DNA of 64,000 nt, taken from assembly GCA_011799875.1 (NCBI GenBank), contig CM022298.1, forward strand, positions 56,075,015 through 56,139,014, written 5' to 3'. A program made the translations under genes and the position numbers. The notes under the pieces are model-generated. The model saw only the letters and a program-made list of their open reading frames with translations, was not told the origin of the DNA and ran no database searches. The stretch comes from Thinopyrum elongatum (lineage: Eukaryota; Streptophyta; Magnoliopsida; Poales; Poaceae). Each line of letters opens with the position of its first letter. Position 1 is the first letter of the stretch. This document shows, piece after piece, positions 45,929-57,512 of this stretch.

Positions 45929-47470
45929 ATTGATGTGTACCTAAGGCCATTAGTTGAAGACTTTTACAGCTATGGAATGGAAAAGGTTGTACGTATGTGG
46001 GTGAGCACAAACACAGAAATTTGACCTACATGCGCTACTGTTTGTAACCATCAATGATTGGTGCTCTTAGTAAACCTTTCAGGATAGACAAACAAGGATA
46101 CCACGCATGACCGACTATTTAGATGATACCAAAAGTATATATTGGAACAAGGCAAGAAGAATGTTTACTTGGGACATCGTCGATTTCTTCCGACCAAGCA
46201 TCTCTTAAGAAAGAAAAGGCAAGCATTCAAAGGTGAGGCCAGATATCCGGAAGAAGTCCGTCCTTTGTACTGGTGTGATGACAATTGATATGGTCAAGGA
46301 TTTACAAGTAATCTTGGAAAGGGTCCTGGGGAAATCGTTCCGAATGAGCTGAGGGACGCGCACCCATGTGGAAGAAGAAAATCTATATTTGGGACCTACC
46401 TATTGAAAAGACCTAGAGGTCCGCTTGCAATCGACGTGATGCACATGATGAAGAATCTTTGCGTGAACCTACTAGGCTCTTGGGCGTGTATGGAAAACAA
46501 AACATAAACGGAGGCACAGGAGGACCAGCAATGTGTGCACGAAAAAGATGGCATGTATCCAAAGCAATATCAAGGTCCTGCCAGCTACGCTCTTACCAAA
46601 GAAGAGAAGGAAATATTCTTGAATGCCTGCTCAGTAGAAGGTCCCGTCTGGCTTCACACGAATATAAACGGAATAATAAATATGGCAGTTGAAAAAGTTC
46701 CAGAACCTAAAGTCTCATGACTACCACGTGATTAATTATGACGCAACTGCTTCCGTTGCATTGAGGGGGCTTCTACGGAAAACGTTCGATTAGCCATGTG
46801 AAGCTATGTGCATCCTCAATGCAATCTCTCAGAAGGTAATCGATCCAGAAATCCTACCAGGTTAAAGAATGATTTGGTGCAAGTTCTTGTCAGTTCGAGT
46901 TGGTGTTCCCACCATCCTTCTTAATATCATGACGCACGTTCTAGTTCATCTAGTGCGACGAGATTGCCATTCTGGGTCATGTATTTCTACACAATAGTTC
47001 CAGAGGTTCATGGGAGTCTTAAAGAAATATGTTCGTAACCGTGCTAGGCCAGAAAGAAACAATCTAGGGCCATCAAATAGAGGAGAGGTCATTGGGTTTT
47101 GTGTGATATTATTCCTGACCTTAAGCGATTGGTGTCCTCAATACGGTATGAGGGGATACTGAGTGGAAAAGGCATGCTGGGAGCGGATTCAATAATATGT
47201 AGGGACGGGCATTTTGGGCTCAAGCACACATACACGTTCTAAGAATCTACCTTGGTGAACCCGTATGTCAATGAACACAAGAATATTTTGCGCTCCAAAC
47301 ACCCGAAGCAGTCTGACGACTGGAATACATATGAACACACCAGGACTTTCGGGCAGTGGTTGCAAACACATCTGATGGGTAACAAACATTGTTGGAGATG
47401 AGCTGTACTCATGGGCCAGGACACCGTCTTCGAGTGTATTGACTTACCAAGGGTATAGATAAATGGGAGC
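45929..47470 (+). pseudogene. CACTA-1 transposase segment, first (indel-rich) copy
   Basis: This repeats 47943-49505 almost base for base, but the frame breaks every few tens of bases because of single-nucleotide indels, for example 'gaagactttta' against 'gaagaactttta' and 'ggttgtacg' against 'ggtgtacg'. Similarity stops near 47470 at 'gataaatgggag'. It is probably not a real genomic copy. Confidence 0.7.
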
Positions 47471-47610
47471 AGTGAGGACACACGCGAAGGATTGGCGAAG
47501 GGCGGCGAGGGACCGGGGCGGCGGCAGAGGGCTGCAAGGCGGCAGGGCGGCGCGGTCGCGGGGGGACAGGGCGGCGGCGAGGGCGGTGGGGGTCGGGGCG
47601 GCGGCGGCGG
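47471..47610. other. Junction sequence before the second copy
   Basis: GC-rich 'ggcggcg' sequence leads back into the CACTA-2 right end. It resembles the G-rich part before 45600 and probably belongs to CACTA-2. Confidence 0.4.
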
Positions 47611-47942
47611 TGGCAGTTGGGGTCGGGGGCGTGGTGAGTGAGAAAGTGGGAGGTGGGGTGGTCCGCTAGCGTGTTAGGTAGCTTTTTCTTTGCCGTCCAC
47701 CAGCGGACGTCAATGAGGTGGGTCTGGTGGGCCGTTAGGGTTTAGGCCTCCACTGGACCCCACTCACCTCTTTGCCATCCGCTGGCGGACGGCAAAGAAA
47801 TGGCTGATGGCAACCAGGCTCTTTGACGTCAGCCATGTTTTTGCCGTCCGTTTTTTATAAGCTGACGGCAAAGACCTTCTTTGCCGTCCGCAAGCTGACG
47901 GCAAAGAACTGACAGACGGCAAATTCTCTGATTCCAGTAGTG
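47611..47942. repeat. CACTA-2 right end, second (clean) copy
   Basis: Subterminal units such as TTTGCCGTCCGCAAGC then GACGGCAAAG, and the terminus CTGATTCCAGTAGTG, which inverts to CACTACTGGAATCAG. ATT follows at 47943. Confidence 0.85.
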
Positions 47943-47945
47943 ATT

Positions 47946-50071
47946 GATGTGTACCTAAGGCCATTAGTTGAAGAACTTTTACAGCTATGGAATGGAAAAG
48001 GTGTACGTATGTGGGATGAGCACAAACAGCAGAAATTTGACCTACATGCGCTACTGTTTGTAACCATCAATGATTGGCCTGCTCTTAGTAACCTTTCAGG
48101 ATAGACAAACAAGGATACCACGCATGCACGCACTATTTAGATGATACCAAAAGTATATATTTGGACAAATGCAAGAAGAATGTTTACTTGGGACATCGTC
48201 GATTTCTTCCGACCAAGCATCTCTTAAGAAAGAAAGGCAAGCATTTCAAAGGTGAGGCAGATCACCGGAAGAAGTCCGTCCTTTGTACTGGTGATGACAT
48301 ACTTGATATGGTCAAGGATTTACAAGTAATCTTTGGAAAGGGTCCTGGCGGACAATCTGTTCCGAATGACGCTGAGGGACGCGCACCCATGTGGAAGAAG
48401 AAATCTATATTTTGGGACCTACCCTATTGAAAAGACCTAGAGGTCCGCTCTGCAATCGACGTGATGCACATGATGAAGAATCTTTGCGTGAACCTACTAG
48501 GCTTCTTGGGCGTGTATGGAAAACAAAACATACACCGGAGGCACAGGAGGACCAGCAATGTGTGCACGAAAAAGATGGCATGCATCCAAAGCAATATCAA
48601 GGTCCTGCCAGCTACGCTCTTACCAAAGAAGAGAAGGAAATCTTCTTTGAATGCCTGCTCAGTATGAAGGTCCCGTCTGGCTTCACATCGAATATAAACG
48701 GAATAATAAATATGGCAGTGAAAAAGTTCCAGAACCTAAAGTCTCATGACTACCACGTGATTAATTATGACGCAACTGCTTCCGGTTGCATTGAGGGGGC
48801 TTCTACCGGAAAACGTTCGATTAGCCATTGTGAAGCTATGTGCATTCCTCAATGCAATCTCTCAGAAGGTAATCGATCCAGAAATCCTACCAAGGTTAAA
48901 GAATGATTTGGTGCAATGTCTTGTCAGTTTCGAGTTGGTGTTCCCACCATCCTTCTTCAATATCATGACGCACGTTCTAGTTCATCTAGTCGACGAGATT
49001 GCCATTCTGGGTCATGTATTTCTACACAATATGTTCCAGAGGTTCATGGGAGTCTTAAAGAAATATGTTCGTAACCGTGCTAGGCCAGAAAGAAACATCT
49101 CCATGGGCCATCAAATAGAGGAGGTCATTGGGTTTTGTGTTGACTTTATTCCTGACCTTAAGCCGATTGGTGTCCCTCAATCACGTTATGAGGGGATACT
49201 GAGTGGAAAAGGCATGCTAGGAGCGGATTCAATAATATGTAGGGACGGGCATTTTTGGGCTCAAGCACACTACACAGTTCTACAGAATTCTACCTTGGTG
49301 ACCCCGTATGTCAATGAACACAAGAATATTTTGCGCTCCAAACACCCGAAGCAGTCTGACGACTGGAATACATATGAACACACCAGGACTTTCGGCAGTT
49401 GGTTGCAAACACATCTGATGGGTAACAACATTGTTGGAGATGAGCTGTACTCATTGGCCAGGACACCGTCTTCGAGTGTATTGACTTACCAAGGGTACGA
49501 GATAAATGGGAATACATTTTACACGATCACTCAAGATAAAAAGAGCACCAACCAAAACAGTGGTGTCCGCTTTGATGCAGCAACCAACAGGGGAAAGGAC
49601 ACCTATTATGGTTACATAGTGGACATATGGCAACTTGACTATGGACATGATTTTAAGGTCCCTTTGTTTCGGTGCAAATGGGTCAATCTGTCAGGAGGCG
49701 GGGTACAGGTAGACCCGCAGTACGGAATGACAACGGTGGATCTCAACAATCTTGGGTACACAGACGAACCATTCGCCCTAGCCAATGATGTGGCGCAGGT
49801 TTTCTATGTGAAGGACATGTCTACCAAACCGAGAAAAATAAAAGATAAGGAAGCGAATACATCATACAATGAGCCAAAGCGCCACATAGTTCTTTCAGGG
49901 AAAAGAGACATCGTGGGAGTGGAGGGCAAGACAGACATGTCTGAAGATTATGAAAAGTTTCATGAAATTTCTCCCTTCAAAGTGAAGACTGACCCAAGCA
50001 TCCTGTTAAATGATGAAGATTATCCATGGTTACGGCGCAATAAGCAAGGGGCACACGCAAAGAAAAAGTGA
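47946..50071 (+). pseudogene. CACTA-1 transposase, C-terminal part
   Basis: It resumes the frame left at 37850 with DVYLRPLVEELLQLWNGKG and continues through YLGHRRFLPTKHLLRKKGKH and SAIDVMHMMKNLCVN, where the usual Glu-Lys-Asn is now Met-Lys-Asn. Frameshifts lie near 48420 and 48770. A 434-codon open frame (48767-50071) then holds the DUF4218 region (LPVALRGLLPENVR, FPPSFFNIMTHVLVHL) and the DUF4216 region (VPLFRCKWVNLS), with a basic end QGAHAKKK. Confidence 0.85.
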
Positions 50072-50695
50072 AGACTTTCTCTCCACAACTATTCTGATGA
50101 TGGCTTTGATCTAGAATATCACTGCAGTTACATGTCAAGAAATGAAATCCCTTTTGTAATAGACGAGTTTTCGTCCAAAGCCCTGATACTTCGAAAGAGA
50201 TTGTCCAGTTTGTACACGAAGTGCATTCCGTTTTTCCCGTAACCCTCTCAACTTTTTAGCACATGCTATGTGGGTGAAATTATGATACCATGCCAAGTTT
50301 CAACCTTTTCAGAGTTCATTTGTAGTGATTTTCAATTTCAGGGTCATTTAGCTCAAAATAAATCATTAAATGCATGAAAAATAGCAAATGAAGTCAAAAA
50401 AGGGTTGAAAATTGATGATGTGCCTTCGAATGGTGCATATTAAACGCACAAAAAATCTGAAGTTAAAATATGTTAAAGAAATGAAATACCTTTTGTAATA
50501 AATGAGTTTTCGTCCGAAACCCTGATACTTCGAAAGAGATTGTCCAGTTTGTACACGAAGTGCATCCAGTTTTTCCCGTAACCCTTCTCAACTTTTTAGC
50601 ACATGCTATGTGGGTGAAATTATGATACCATGCCAAGTTTCAACCTTTTCAGAGTTCATTTGTAGTGCTTTTCAATTTCAGGGTCATTTAGCTCA
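50072..50695. repeat. Two tandem ~220-bp repeats, period about 338 bp
   Basis: 'gaaatgaaat.ccttttgtaat' to 'tcatttagctcaaa' occurs at about 50137-50355 and again at about 50475-50695, with few differences. They lie in the 3' flank of the transposase gene. Confidence 0.75.
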
Positions 50696-51175
50696 AAGAA
50701 TGAACTAATAGCAAAAATAATGAACTAAAAAGCTTTTATAAAACTCTAATTGCAAAAAGAATGAACTAAAAAGAATCAATTAAAATATTTTGTTATGATC
50801 AACTAAAACAAAATTATAATATTCTTCAATAGAAAAAATAATCAACTAAAAAGAATCAAAATAATATTAACTAAAATTATCAAAGTATTTTTGTGTTAAA
50901 AACTTTAATAGTAAAAAGAATTTTAATAAAGTATTTTTTGTTACAAACTTTAATAGCAAACTAAAAAGCTTTTATAAAACTCTAATAGCAAAAGGAATCA
51001 ACTAAAAAGAATCAATAAAAAATTAAACTTATGCAACTAAAATTATATAAAATTTATGCAACTAAAATTATATAGAATTAACGCAAATAAAATTATATAA
51101 CTAAAAATAACATATGCAAAAATAACATTAAAAAATTTAAAACACAACATATGCAACAAATAAAAAAAATGCCCG
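50696..51175. other. AT-rich degenerate repeat
   Basis: Variants of 'atgaactaaaaagcttttat' and 'caactaaaattatataa'. No gene. Confidence 0.5.
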
Positions 51176-51458
51176 CCTACTAAGCCACCACGGCCTGCAT
51201 ACGACTAGAAACCATACAAATGGGCCAGGATGCAGGCCCGCAGTACAAGCAGGCTCAACAAGGTGACAGATAGGCATGTACTGCCTGCATTAGAGAGGAG
51301 CTCGAGAGGGTAGCCGCAGCAGCGCTTATAAACCACTCCAATCCCCTCTCAACTAGCGAGGTGGCACTAAACTTTTGGCAGTGGTAGCACAGACCTTTAG
51401 TCCCGGTTGGTGGCTCCAACCGGGACTAAAGACCCCCCTTTCTTCCTGGTTCGAGCCA
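51176..51458 (-). promoter_or_regulatory. CACTA subterminal repeats with a minus-strand TATA box
   Basis: The palindromic 'tttagtcccggttggtgg' / 'ccaaccgggactaaag' pair is at about 51391-51431. On the minus strand TTTATAA (51332-51326) is followed by 'gcgctgctgcggctac', resembling a gene start reading leftward. No clear open frame follows. Confidence 0.4.
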
Positions 51459-52813
51459 TGATACGTCTCCAACGTATCTATAATTTATGAAGTATTCATG
51501 CCATGTTTACAACAATTAAATATGATTTTGGTATGATTTGATTAGAACTAACCTGGACTGACGCTGTTTTCAGCAGAACTACCGTGGTGTCGTTTTTTGT
51601 GCAGAAATAAAAGTACTCGGAACAGGCTAAAAATTTACGGTGATTTTTTATGGACCACAAGAGACCCTCGAAGCAAAAGAGTTGGGCCAGAAGAGTCCCG
51701 AGGCAACGACAAGGGTGGGAGGCGCGCCCACCCCCTAGGGTGCGCCCACTACCTTGCCACCGCCTCGTGGACCCCCTTGACGTGAGATCAACGCCAAAAA
51801 TTCCTATAAATGACAAAACCCCCGAAAAGAAACCTAGATCGGGAGTTCCGCCGCTGCAAGCCTCTGTAGCCATGAAAAACCAATCGGGAACCCGTTCCGG
51901 CACCCTGCCGGAGGGGGAAACCATCACCAGTGGCCATCTTCATCATCCCGGTAGTCTCCATGATGAGGAGGGAGTATTTCACCCTCGGGGTTGAGGGTAT
52001 GTACCAGTAGCTATGTGTTTGATCTCTCTCTCGTGTTCTTGATTTGGCACGATCTTGATGTACCGCGAGCCTTGTTATTATAGTTGGATCATATGGTGTT
52101 TCTCCTCCTCTACCTTCTTGTGATGAATTGAGTCTTGCTCTTTGAGGTTTCGTTATGTTGGATTGAGTATTGGATTTGAGAACACTTGATGTATGTCTTG
52201 CGATGGGATATCTATGGTGACAATGGGATGTTCTATTGATTCACTTGATGTATGTTTTGGCACTCAACTCGCGGATTCCCGAGGTGACATTGGGGTAATC
52301 TATGCATAGGGGTTGATGCACGTTTTCGTCCTACGTTCTCTGATAGAAACTTTGGAGTGATTCTTTGTTGCACGTTGAGGGATTGTTATGTGATCCAATT
52401 ATGTTATCATTGTTGAGAGAACTTGCACTAGTGAAAGTATGAACCCTATGCCTTGTTTTCAAGCATTGCAATACCGTTTTTGCTCACTTTTGTTACTAGT
52501 TACCTTGCTGTTTTTATATTTTCAGATTACAAAAACCTATATCTACCATCCGTATTACACTTGTATCACCATCTCTTCGCCGAACTAGTGCACCTATACA
52601 ATTTACCGTTGTATTGGGTGTGTTGGGGACACAAGAGACTCTTTGTTATTTGGTTGTAGGGTTGTTTGAGGGAGACCATCTTCATCCTACGCCTCCCACT
52701 GATTGATTAACCTTAGGTCATCCACTTGAGGGAAATTTGCTACTGTCCTACAAAACTCTGCGCTTGGAGGCCCAACACGAGTCTGCAAGAAGAAGGTTGC
52801 GTAGTAGACATCA
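51459..52813 (+). repeat. 5' LTR of Gypsy B
   Basis: It starts TGATACGTCTCCAACG and ends GTAGTAGACATCA. TATAAAT at 51805-51811 is the probable TATA box; the 3' LTR keeps TATAAATA at 59097-59104. Confidence 0.92.
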
Positions 52814-52823
52814 AGCTCTTTTC

Positions 52824-52841
52824 TGGCGCCGGTGCCGGGGA
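52824..52841 (+). other. Primer binding site of Gypsy B
   Basis: TGGCGCCGGTGCCGGGGA, one base different from the Gypsy A site. Confidence 0.82.
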
Positions 52842-52936
52842 GGTGAGTGCTTGAAGGTATATCTTTAGATCTTCCAATTGAATATTTTAGTTTCTTGTTT
52901 TATCACTAGTTTAGTCTATAAAAGGAAACTAAAAAA

Positions 52937-53901
52937 ATGGAATTGAGGTTGCCACATATGCTTCATCTTTTTAATGTCTTTCGTAAAAATGATGGAAAGG
53001 AAAAGTGTGCTCAAGTGTTAGAAGAAGAAGTCAATAAAATGTTTGGAATAAAATCTTTGTATGATGAGCATGATTGCAATGTTGTTGGTTTGAATTCTTT
53101 GAATATCCATGATGCTAATGATATGCAAAGCCACAATCTTGGGGATGCTATGTTTGATGAAGATGATACTTTTTGTCCCCCAAGTTTTGATGAGAAAATT
53201 TATTATGATGAAAGCATGCCTCCTATTTATGATGATTATATTGATGAAAGTGGGTTTGGAAGAGTTTCAACTCTAGGTACTAATGATCCCACTATTTTGG
53301 AGGGTGTTGAATCTTTTCACAATATTGATAAAATTGGATTTGGAGAGGTCATGACTTTATTTAGTGATGAATCCACTATTTTGGAAGAGGTTCCAATTGA
53401 TTATGAGAACAAAGTTGCTATCTATGATGATTATTATGATGACATGTATGCTATAAAGAATAATGATAACCATGAAACTTGTCATCATGATTTTAATTTT
53501 TAATTGGATTATGCCTCACATGATAGTTATTTTGTTGAGTTTGCTCCCACTACTTTTCATGAGAATAAATTTGCTTATGTGGAGAGTAATGAAATTTCTA
53601 TGCTTGTGGATCATGAAAAGAATGCTTTATGTGTATTGTTGAATTCATTCATGATGCTACTGAAAATTATTATGAGAGAGGAATATATACTTTTACATAT
53701 CTCAATAATATCAAGTTTCCTCTCTATGTGTTGAAAATCTTGAAGTTTTGCTTGTTTTACCTTCCTATGCGAGTAGATTCTTTTTCCCATAATTTGTTTG
53801 CTCACAAAATCCCTATGCATAGGAAGTGGGTTAGACTTAAATGTGCTAGTCATATGCTTCATGATGCTCTCTTTGTGCTTCAATTCTTATCTTTTATGTG
53901 A
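52937..53901 (+). pseudogene. Gypsy B ORF of unknown function, broken
   Basis: It starts MELRLPHMLHLFNVF and runs 188 codons to a TAA (53501-53503). It continues in the same frame to NALCV and then, one frame over, to RKWVRLKCASHMLHDALF and a TGA. The protein is very acidic in the middle and repeats DESGFGRVSTL and DKIGFGEVMTL, related to DKSGIGEVKTL in the Gypsy A linker. There is no capsid, protease or reverse transcriptase motif. The C-terminal part (YYERGIYTFTYLNNIKFPLY) is hydrophobic and basic. It may be a remodelled Gag linker; the role is unknown. Confidence 0.65.
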
Positions 53902-53929
53902 GCATCATTGAAATCATCATGCCTAGCTT

Positions 53930-53971
53930 AAAATGGCATTAAAGAAAAGCGCTTGTTGGGAGACAACCCAA
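53930..53971 (+). other. Conserved block with a TTGGG/CCCAA hairpin after the Gypsy B ORF
   Basis: TTGGGAGACAACCCAA at 53956-53971 follows 'gcctagcttaaaatggcatt' and 'agcgcttg', in the same place relative to the ORF as in Gypsy A. Confidence 0.65.
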
Positions 53972-54044
53972 TATTTACCCCTACTGTTTTTGTGTGTTCA
54001 CATGATTAAGCTACTGTATTCATCATGTTTTATAGCTTTTGTTT

Positions 54045-55400
54045 GAATAAAGTGCCAAGTAAAGCCTTTGGGATAGTGTGGTTGGTAGTTCACTTGATTC
54101 TGTGCAAAAACAGAAACTTTTGCGTCCAGTACAGAAATTCCTATGTTTTACTGGAACGTGGAAAAACTATGAATTTTTTACAGAGGATTAATATACAAAT
54201 TTTATACGTTTTCATAATTTTTGGAGTAACAGATGTATGAGCTTCATTCAGATATTTACAGACTGTTCTGTTTTTGACAGATTCTGTTTTCGATGCATAG
54301 TTTGCTTGTTTCCTAGTTTCTATGGCTTATATTGCTCAATATAAATTATAGAAATGATAGGGTACAGTAGGTATCATGTGATAAAAAATTTGAATCTTGT
54401 CTTGACAGTACCAAAGTGAATGATTTGTTTTATCATACTAACCCATCTCACGAAGTTCCGTTAAGTTTTGTGTGATTGAAGTTTTCAAGTTTTGGGTGAG
54501 ATATCGATATGAGGAGAATAAGGAGTGACAAGACCCTAATCTTGGGGATTCCCAAGGCACCCCAAGGTAATATTCAATGAATATCCAAGCAACTAAGCTT
54601 GGGGATGCTCCGGACGGCATCCCCTCATTCGTCTTCAACATTATCGGTAACCTCACTTGGAGCTATATTTTTATTCGTCACATGATTTGAGTTTTGATTG
54701 GAGCATCATTTTATTTTATTAGTATTTGCTTGCTGTTATTTAGAGTAATGTTTTGCATCTATTATTTCAATAAAAGTGTCAAGTATAGCCTTTCCCATGC
54801 TTATTTTGCAAGTCTATATGTTGCTGTCTTGAAAACAGAAAGTTTTCTATCATTGTCTGAATTCTTATGGAAAGTCAGAACGTGGTAAAATCTTGAAACT
54901 TTTACACAATGAGTAACAACAAATTTTCTACAGTGTGGTGATTTTTCAGAATTTTTGGAGTTAGGGAAGTATGAGTACAATTGCACTCTTTACAGACTGT
55001 CCTGTTTAGACAGATTGCTGTTATGTTTGCATTGTTTGCATATGTTTGCTTGTTTAATGATTCTATTTGAGGATAGGAGTATTAAATATGCAGAGGAATT
55101 TAGTATGCAATTTTAAATAATAATTTTAGTGATTTACTACAGTAGAGAATGATAAGGTTTTGCATTTGATGTATACTAATTTTTCTCACAAGTTCTTGTT
55201 GAGTTTTATGTGCATGAAGTTTTCAAGATTTAGGGAAACCGTGATATAAAAGAAATTAAGGAGACACAAAAGATCAAGCTTGGGGATGCCCAAGGCATCC
55301 CTAATTAATATTTCAAGAAGTCTCAAGCGTCTAAACTTGGGGATGCCCCGGTTGGCATCCCACCTTTCTTCATCAACAATCATCGGTTAGCCTCGGTTGA
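54045..55400 (+). repeat. Two diverged tandem copies of the 3' module (Gypsy B)
   Basis: Copy 1 is about 54045-54650 and copy 2 about 54770-55400. Shared landmarks are 'gt(g)ccaagta.agcctttg', 'ggaacgtggaaaaa', 'tttttggagtaacag', 'acagactgt.ctgttt' and paired 'aagcttggggatgcc' motifs 60-70 bp apart. Gypsy A has one copy at 12985-13640. Confidence 0.65.
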
Positions 55401-55543
55401 GCCTAAGTTTTTTACTTCTTCACATGATGTGTGCTATTTTTAGAATGTCATTTTATTTTATTTTGCTTGCTGTTTGAATAAAGTACTTAAGATCTTAAGT
55501 TTTATTTATGAGAGAGAGTCTTCACATAGCTACATAATTATTC

Positions 55544-55627
55544 AACTACTCATTGATCTTCACTTATATCTTTTTGGAGTAGTTTGTCATTTACTCGTGT
55601 GCTTAACTTATATCCTATGAGTAAATG
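55544..55627 (+). other. Two stem-loops with the shared loop motif (Gypsy B)
   Basis: Unit 1 (55544-55584) has the stem AACTACTC/GAGTAGTT and loop with 'cttcacttatatc'. Unit 2 (55588-55627) has the stem CATTTACTC/GAGTAAATG and loop with 'cttaacttatatc'. These match the Gypsy A units in loop but not in stem sequence. Confidence 0.65.
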
Positions 55628-55953
55628 GTTGAATGAATTGAATATCATAAATCTGAAATTATATATGTTTCATATGCTTATCTAATGGGGAGTAATGACT
55701 TCACATATAAGAAGTATAGGTGGTAAATTTATTGAAAGTTAGCAAACATAGTATTGGTCACTTGAACAATTCATGAAAGAATATTGAAGGAAGAGATATT
55801 TCACATATAAATATACTATCTTGGACATCTTCTATGATTGTGAGCCCCATTAATTATTTTCAAACTTGATCAAATTAGTTGAAGTTGGACAAGGAATACA
55901 ACATAATGAGTTATGTTTGGGTATATTTGTATAGAAGTTATATTGTTATGGAT
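55628..55953 (+). other. Non-coding Gypsy B interior
   Basis: AT-rich; no gene or further repeat recognised. Confidence 0.4.
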
Positions 55954-57512
55954 TGATACGTCTGCAACGTATCTATAATTTTTGATTGTTCCATGCTATT
56001 ATATTATCTGTTTTCGATGTTTTATATGCATTAATATGCTATTTTATATTATTTTTTGGGACTAACCTATTAACCTAGAGCCCAGTGCCAATTTCTGTTT
56101 TTTCCTTGTTTTTGAGTTTCGAAGAAAAGGAATACCAAACGGAATAAAACCTTCGCGATGATTTTTCTTGGACCAGAAGACACCTAGGAGACTTGGAGTG
56201 CAAGTCAGAAGAGCCACGAGGCGGCCACAAGGGTGGAGGGCGCGCCCCCTGTCTTGTGGGCCCCTCGGTGACCCCCTGACCTAGATCTTCCTCCTATATA
56301 TTCACATATATCCCCAAACCACCAGAAGCATCCACGAAAACACTTTTCCACCGCCGCAACCTTCTGTACCCGTGAGATCCCATCTTGGGGCCTTTTCCGG
56401 CATCTTGCCGGAGGGGGATTCGATCACAGAGGGCTTCTACATCAACACCATTGCCCTTCCGATGAAGCGTGAGTAGTTTACCTCAGACCTACGGGTCCAT
56501 AGCTAGTAGCTAGATGGCTTCTTCTCTTTCTTTGATTCTCAATACCATGTTCTCCTCGATGTTCTTGGAGATCTATTCGATGTAATATTCTTTTGCGGTG
56601 TGTTTGTCGAGATCCGATGAATTGTGGATTTATGATCAGACTATCTATGAATATTATTTGAATCTTCTCTGAATTCTTTTATGCATGATTTGATATCTTT
56701 GTAATTCTCTTCGAACTATCGGTTTGGTTTGGCCAACTAGATTGGTTTTTCTTGCAATGGGAGAAGTGCTTAGCTTTGGGTTCAATCTTGCGGTGTCCTT
56801 TCCCAGTGACAGTAGGGGCAACAAGGCACGTATTGTATTGTTGCCATCGGGGATAAAAAGATGGGGTTTTCATCATATTGCTTGAGTTAATTCCTCTACA
56901 TCATGTCATCTTACTTAATGCGTTACTCCGTTATTTATGAACTTAATACTCTAGATGCATGCTGGATTGCGGTCGATGTGTGGAGTAATAGTAGTAGATG
57001 TAGGCAGGAGTCGGTCTACTTGACACGGACGTGATGCCTATATTTCATAATCATTGCCTTGGATATTGTCATAACTTTGCGCTTTTCTATCAATTGCTCG
57101 ACAGTAATTTATTCACCCACCGTATTATTTGCTATCATGAGAGAAGCCTCTAGTGAAACCTATGGCCCCCGGGTCTATTTTCCATCATATTACTTTCCGA
57201 TCTACTATTTTGCAATCTTTTATTTTCAGATCTATAAACCAATAATACCAAAAATATTTACTTTATCTTTTGTTTAGTTTCATCTATCTCTATCAGATCT
57301 CAATTTTGCAAATAACCGTGAAGGGATTGACAACCCCTTTATCGCGTTGGGTGCAAGTTGTTTGATTATTTGTGCAGGTATTGGTGATTTGTGCGTTGTC
57401 TCCTACTGCATTGATACCTTGGTTCTCTAACTGAGGGAAATACTTATCTCTACTTTGCTGCATCACCCTTTCCTCTTCAAGGGAAAAACCAACGCAAGCT
57501 CAAGAAGTAGCA
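55954..57512 (+). mobile_element. Solo LTR of the Gypsy A family, nested in Gypsy B
   Basis: It starts TGATACGTCTGCAACG and ends 'caagaagtagca', 1559 bp, matching both Gypsy A LTRs along its length. The flanks are TGGAT and AGGAT, a 5-bp duplication with one change. There is no internal sequence, so it is a recombination product. Confidence 0.85.

Larger units (their letters stand above)
37854..47942 (-). mobile_element. CACTA-2, nested in the CACTA-1 transposase
   Basis: The left end is CACTACAAGAATCAG (37854). The right end, read inward, is CACTACTGGAATCAG (47942). ATT flanks both sides (37851-37853, 47943-47945), the expected 3-bp target duplication, and removing the insert rejoins the CACTA-1 frame. 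Genes are on the minus strand. An earlier copy of the right end at 45928 and an N-gap indicate the interior is misassembled, so the true length is uncertain. Confidence 0.85.
35344..51458 (+). mobile_element. CACTA-1 (En/Spm superfamily, Jorge-like), interrupted by CACTA-2
   Basis: The left terminus is CACTAGTAGAAAACAGGG directly after AGT. The order is subterminal repeats with 'agtcccggtt', a TATA box, a small coiled-coil/membrane gene, and a transposase gene split by CACTA-2 and resuming at 47946-50071. A tandem repeat, AT-rich DNA and more 'tttagtcccggttggtgg' repeats follow. The sequence continues past Gypsy B at 60105. No right terminus CTAGTG plus AGT was found, so the full extent is uncertain. 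Confidence 0.8.

Noticed and set aside
51597..51994. Plus-strand frames in Gypsy B LTRs (also 58888-59286)
   Set aside because: They are chance frames within LTRs, interrupted differently in the two LTR copies.
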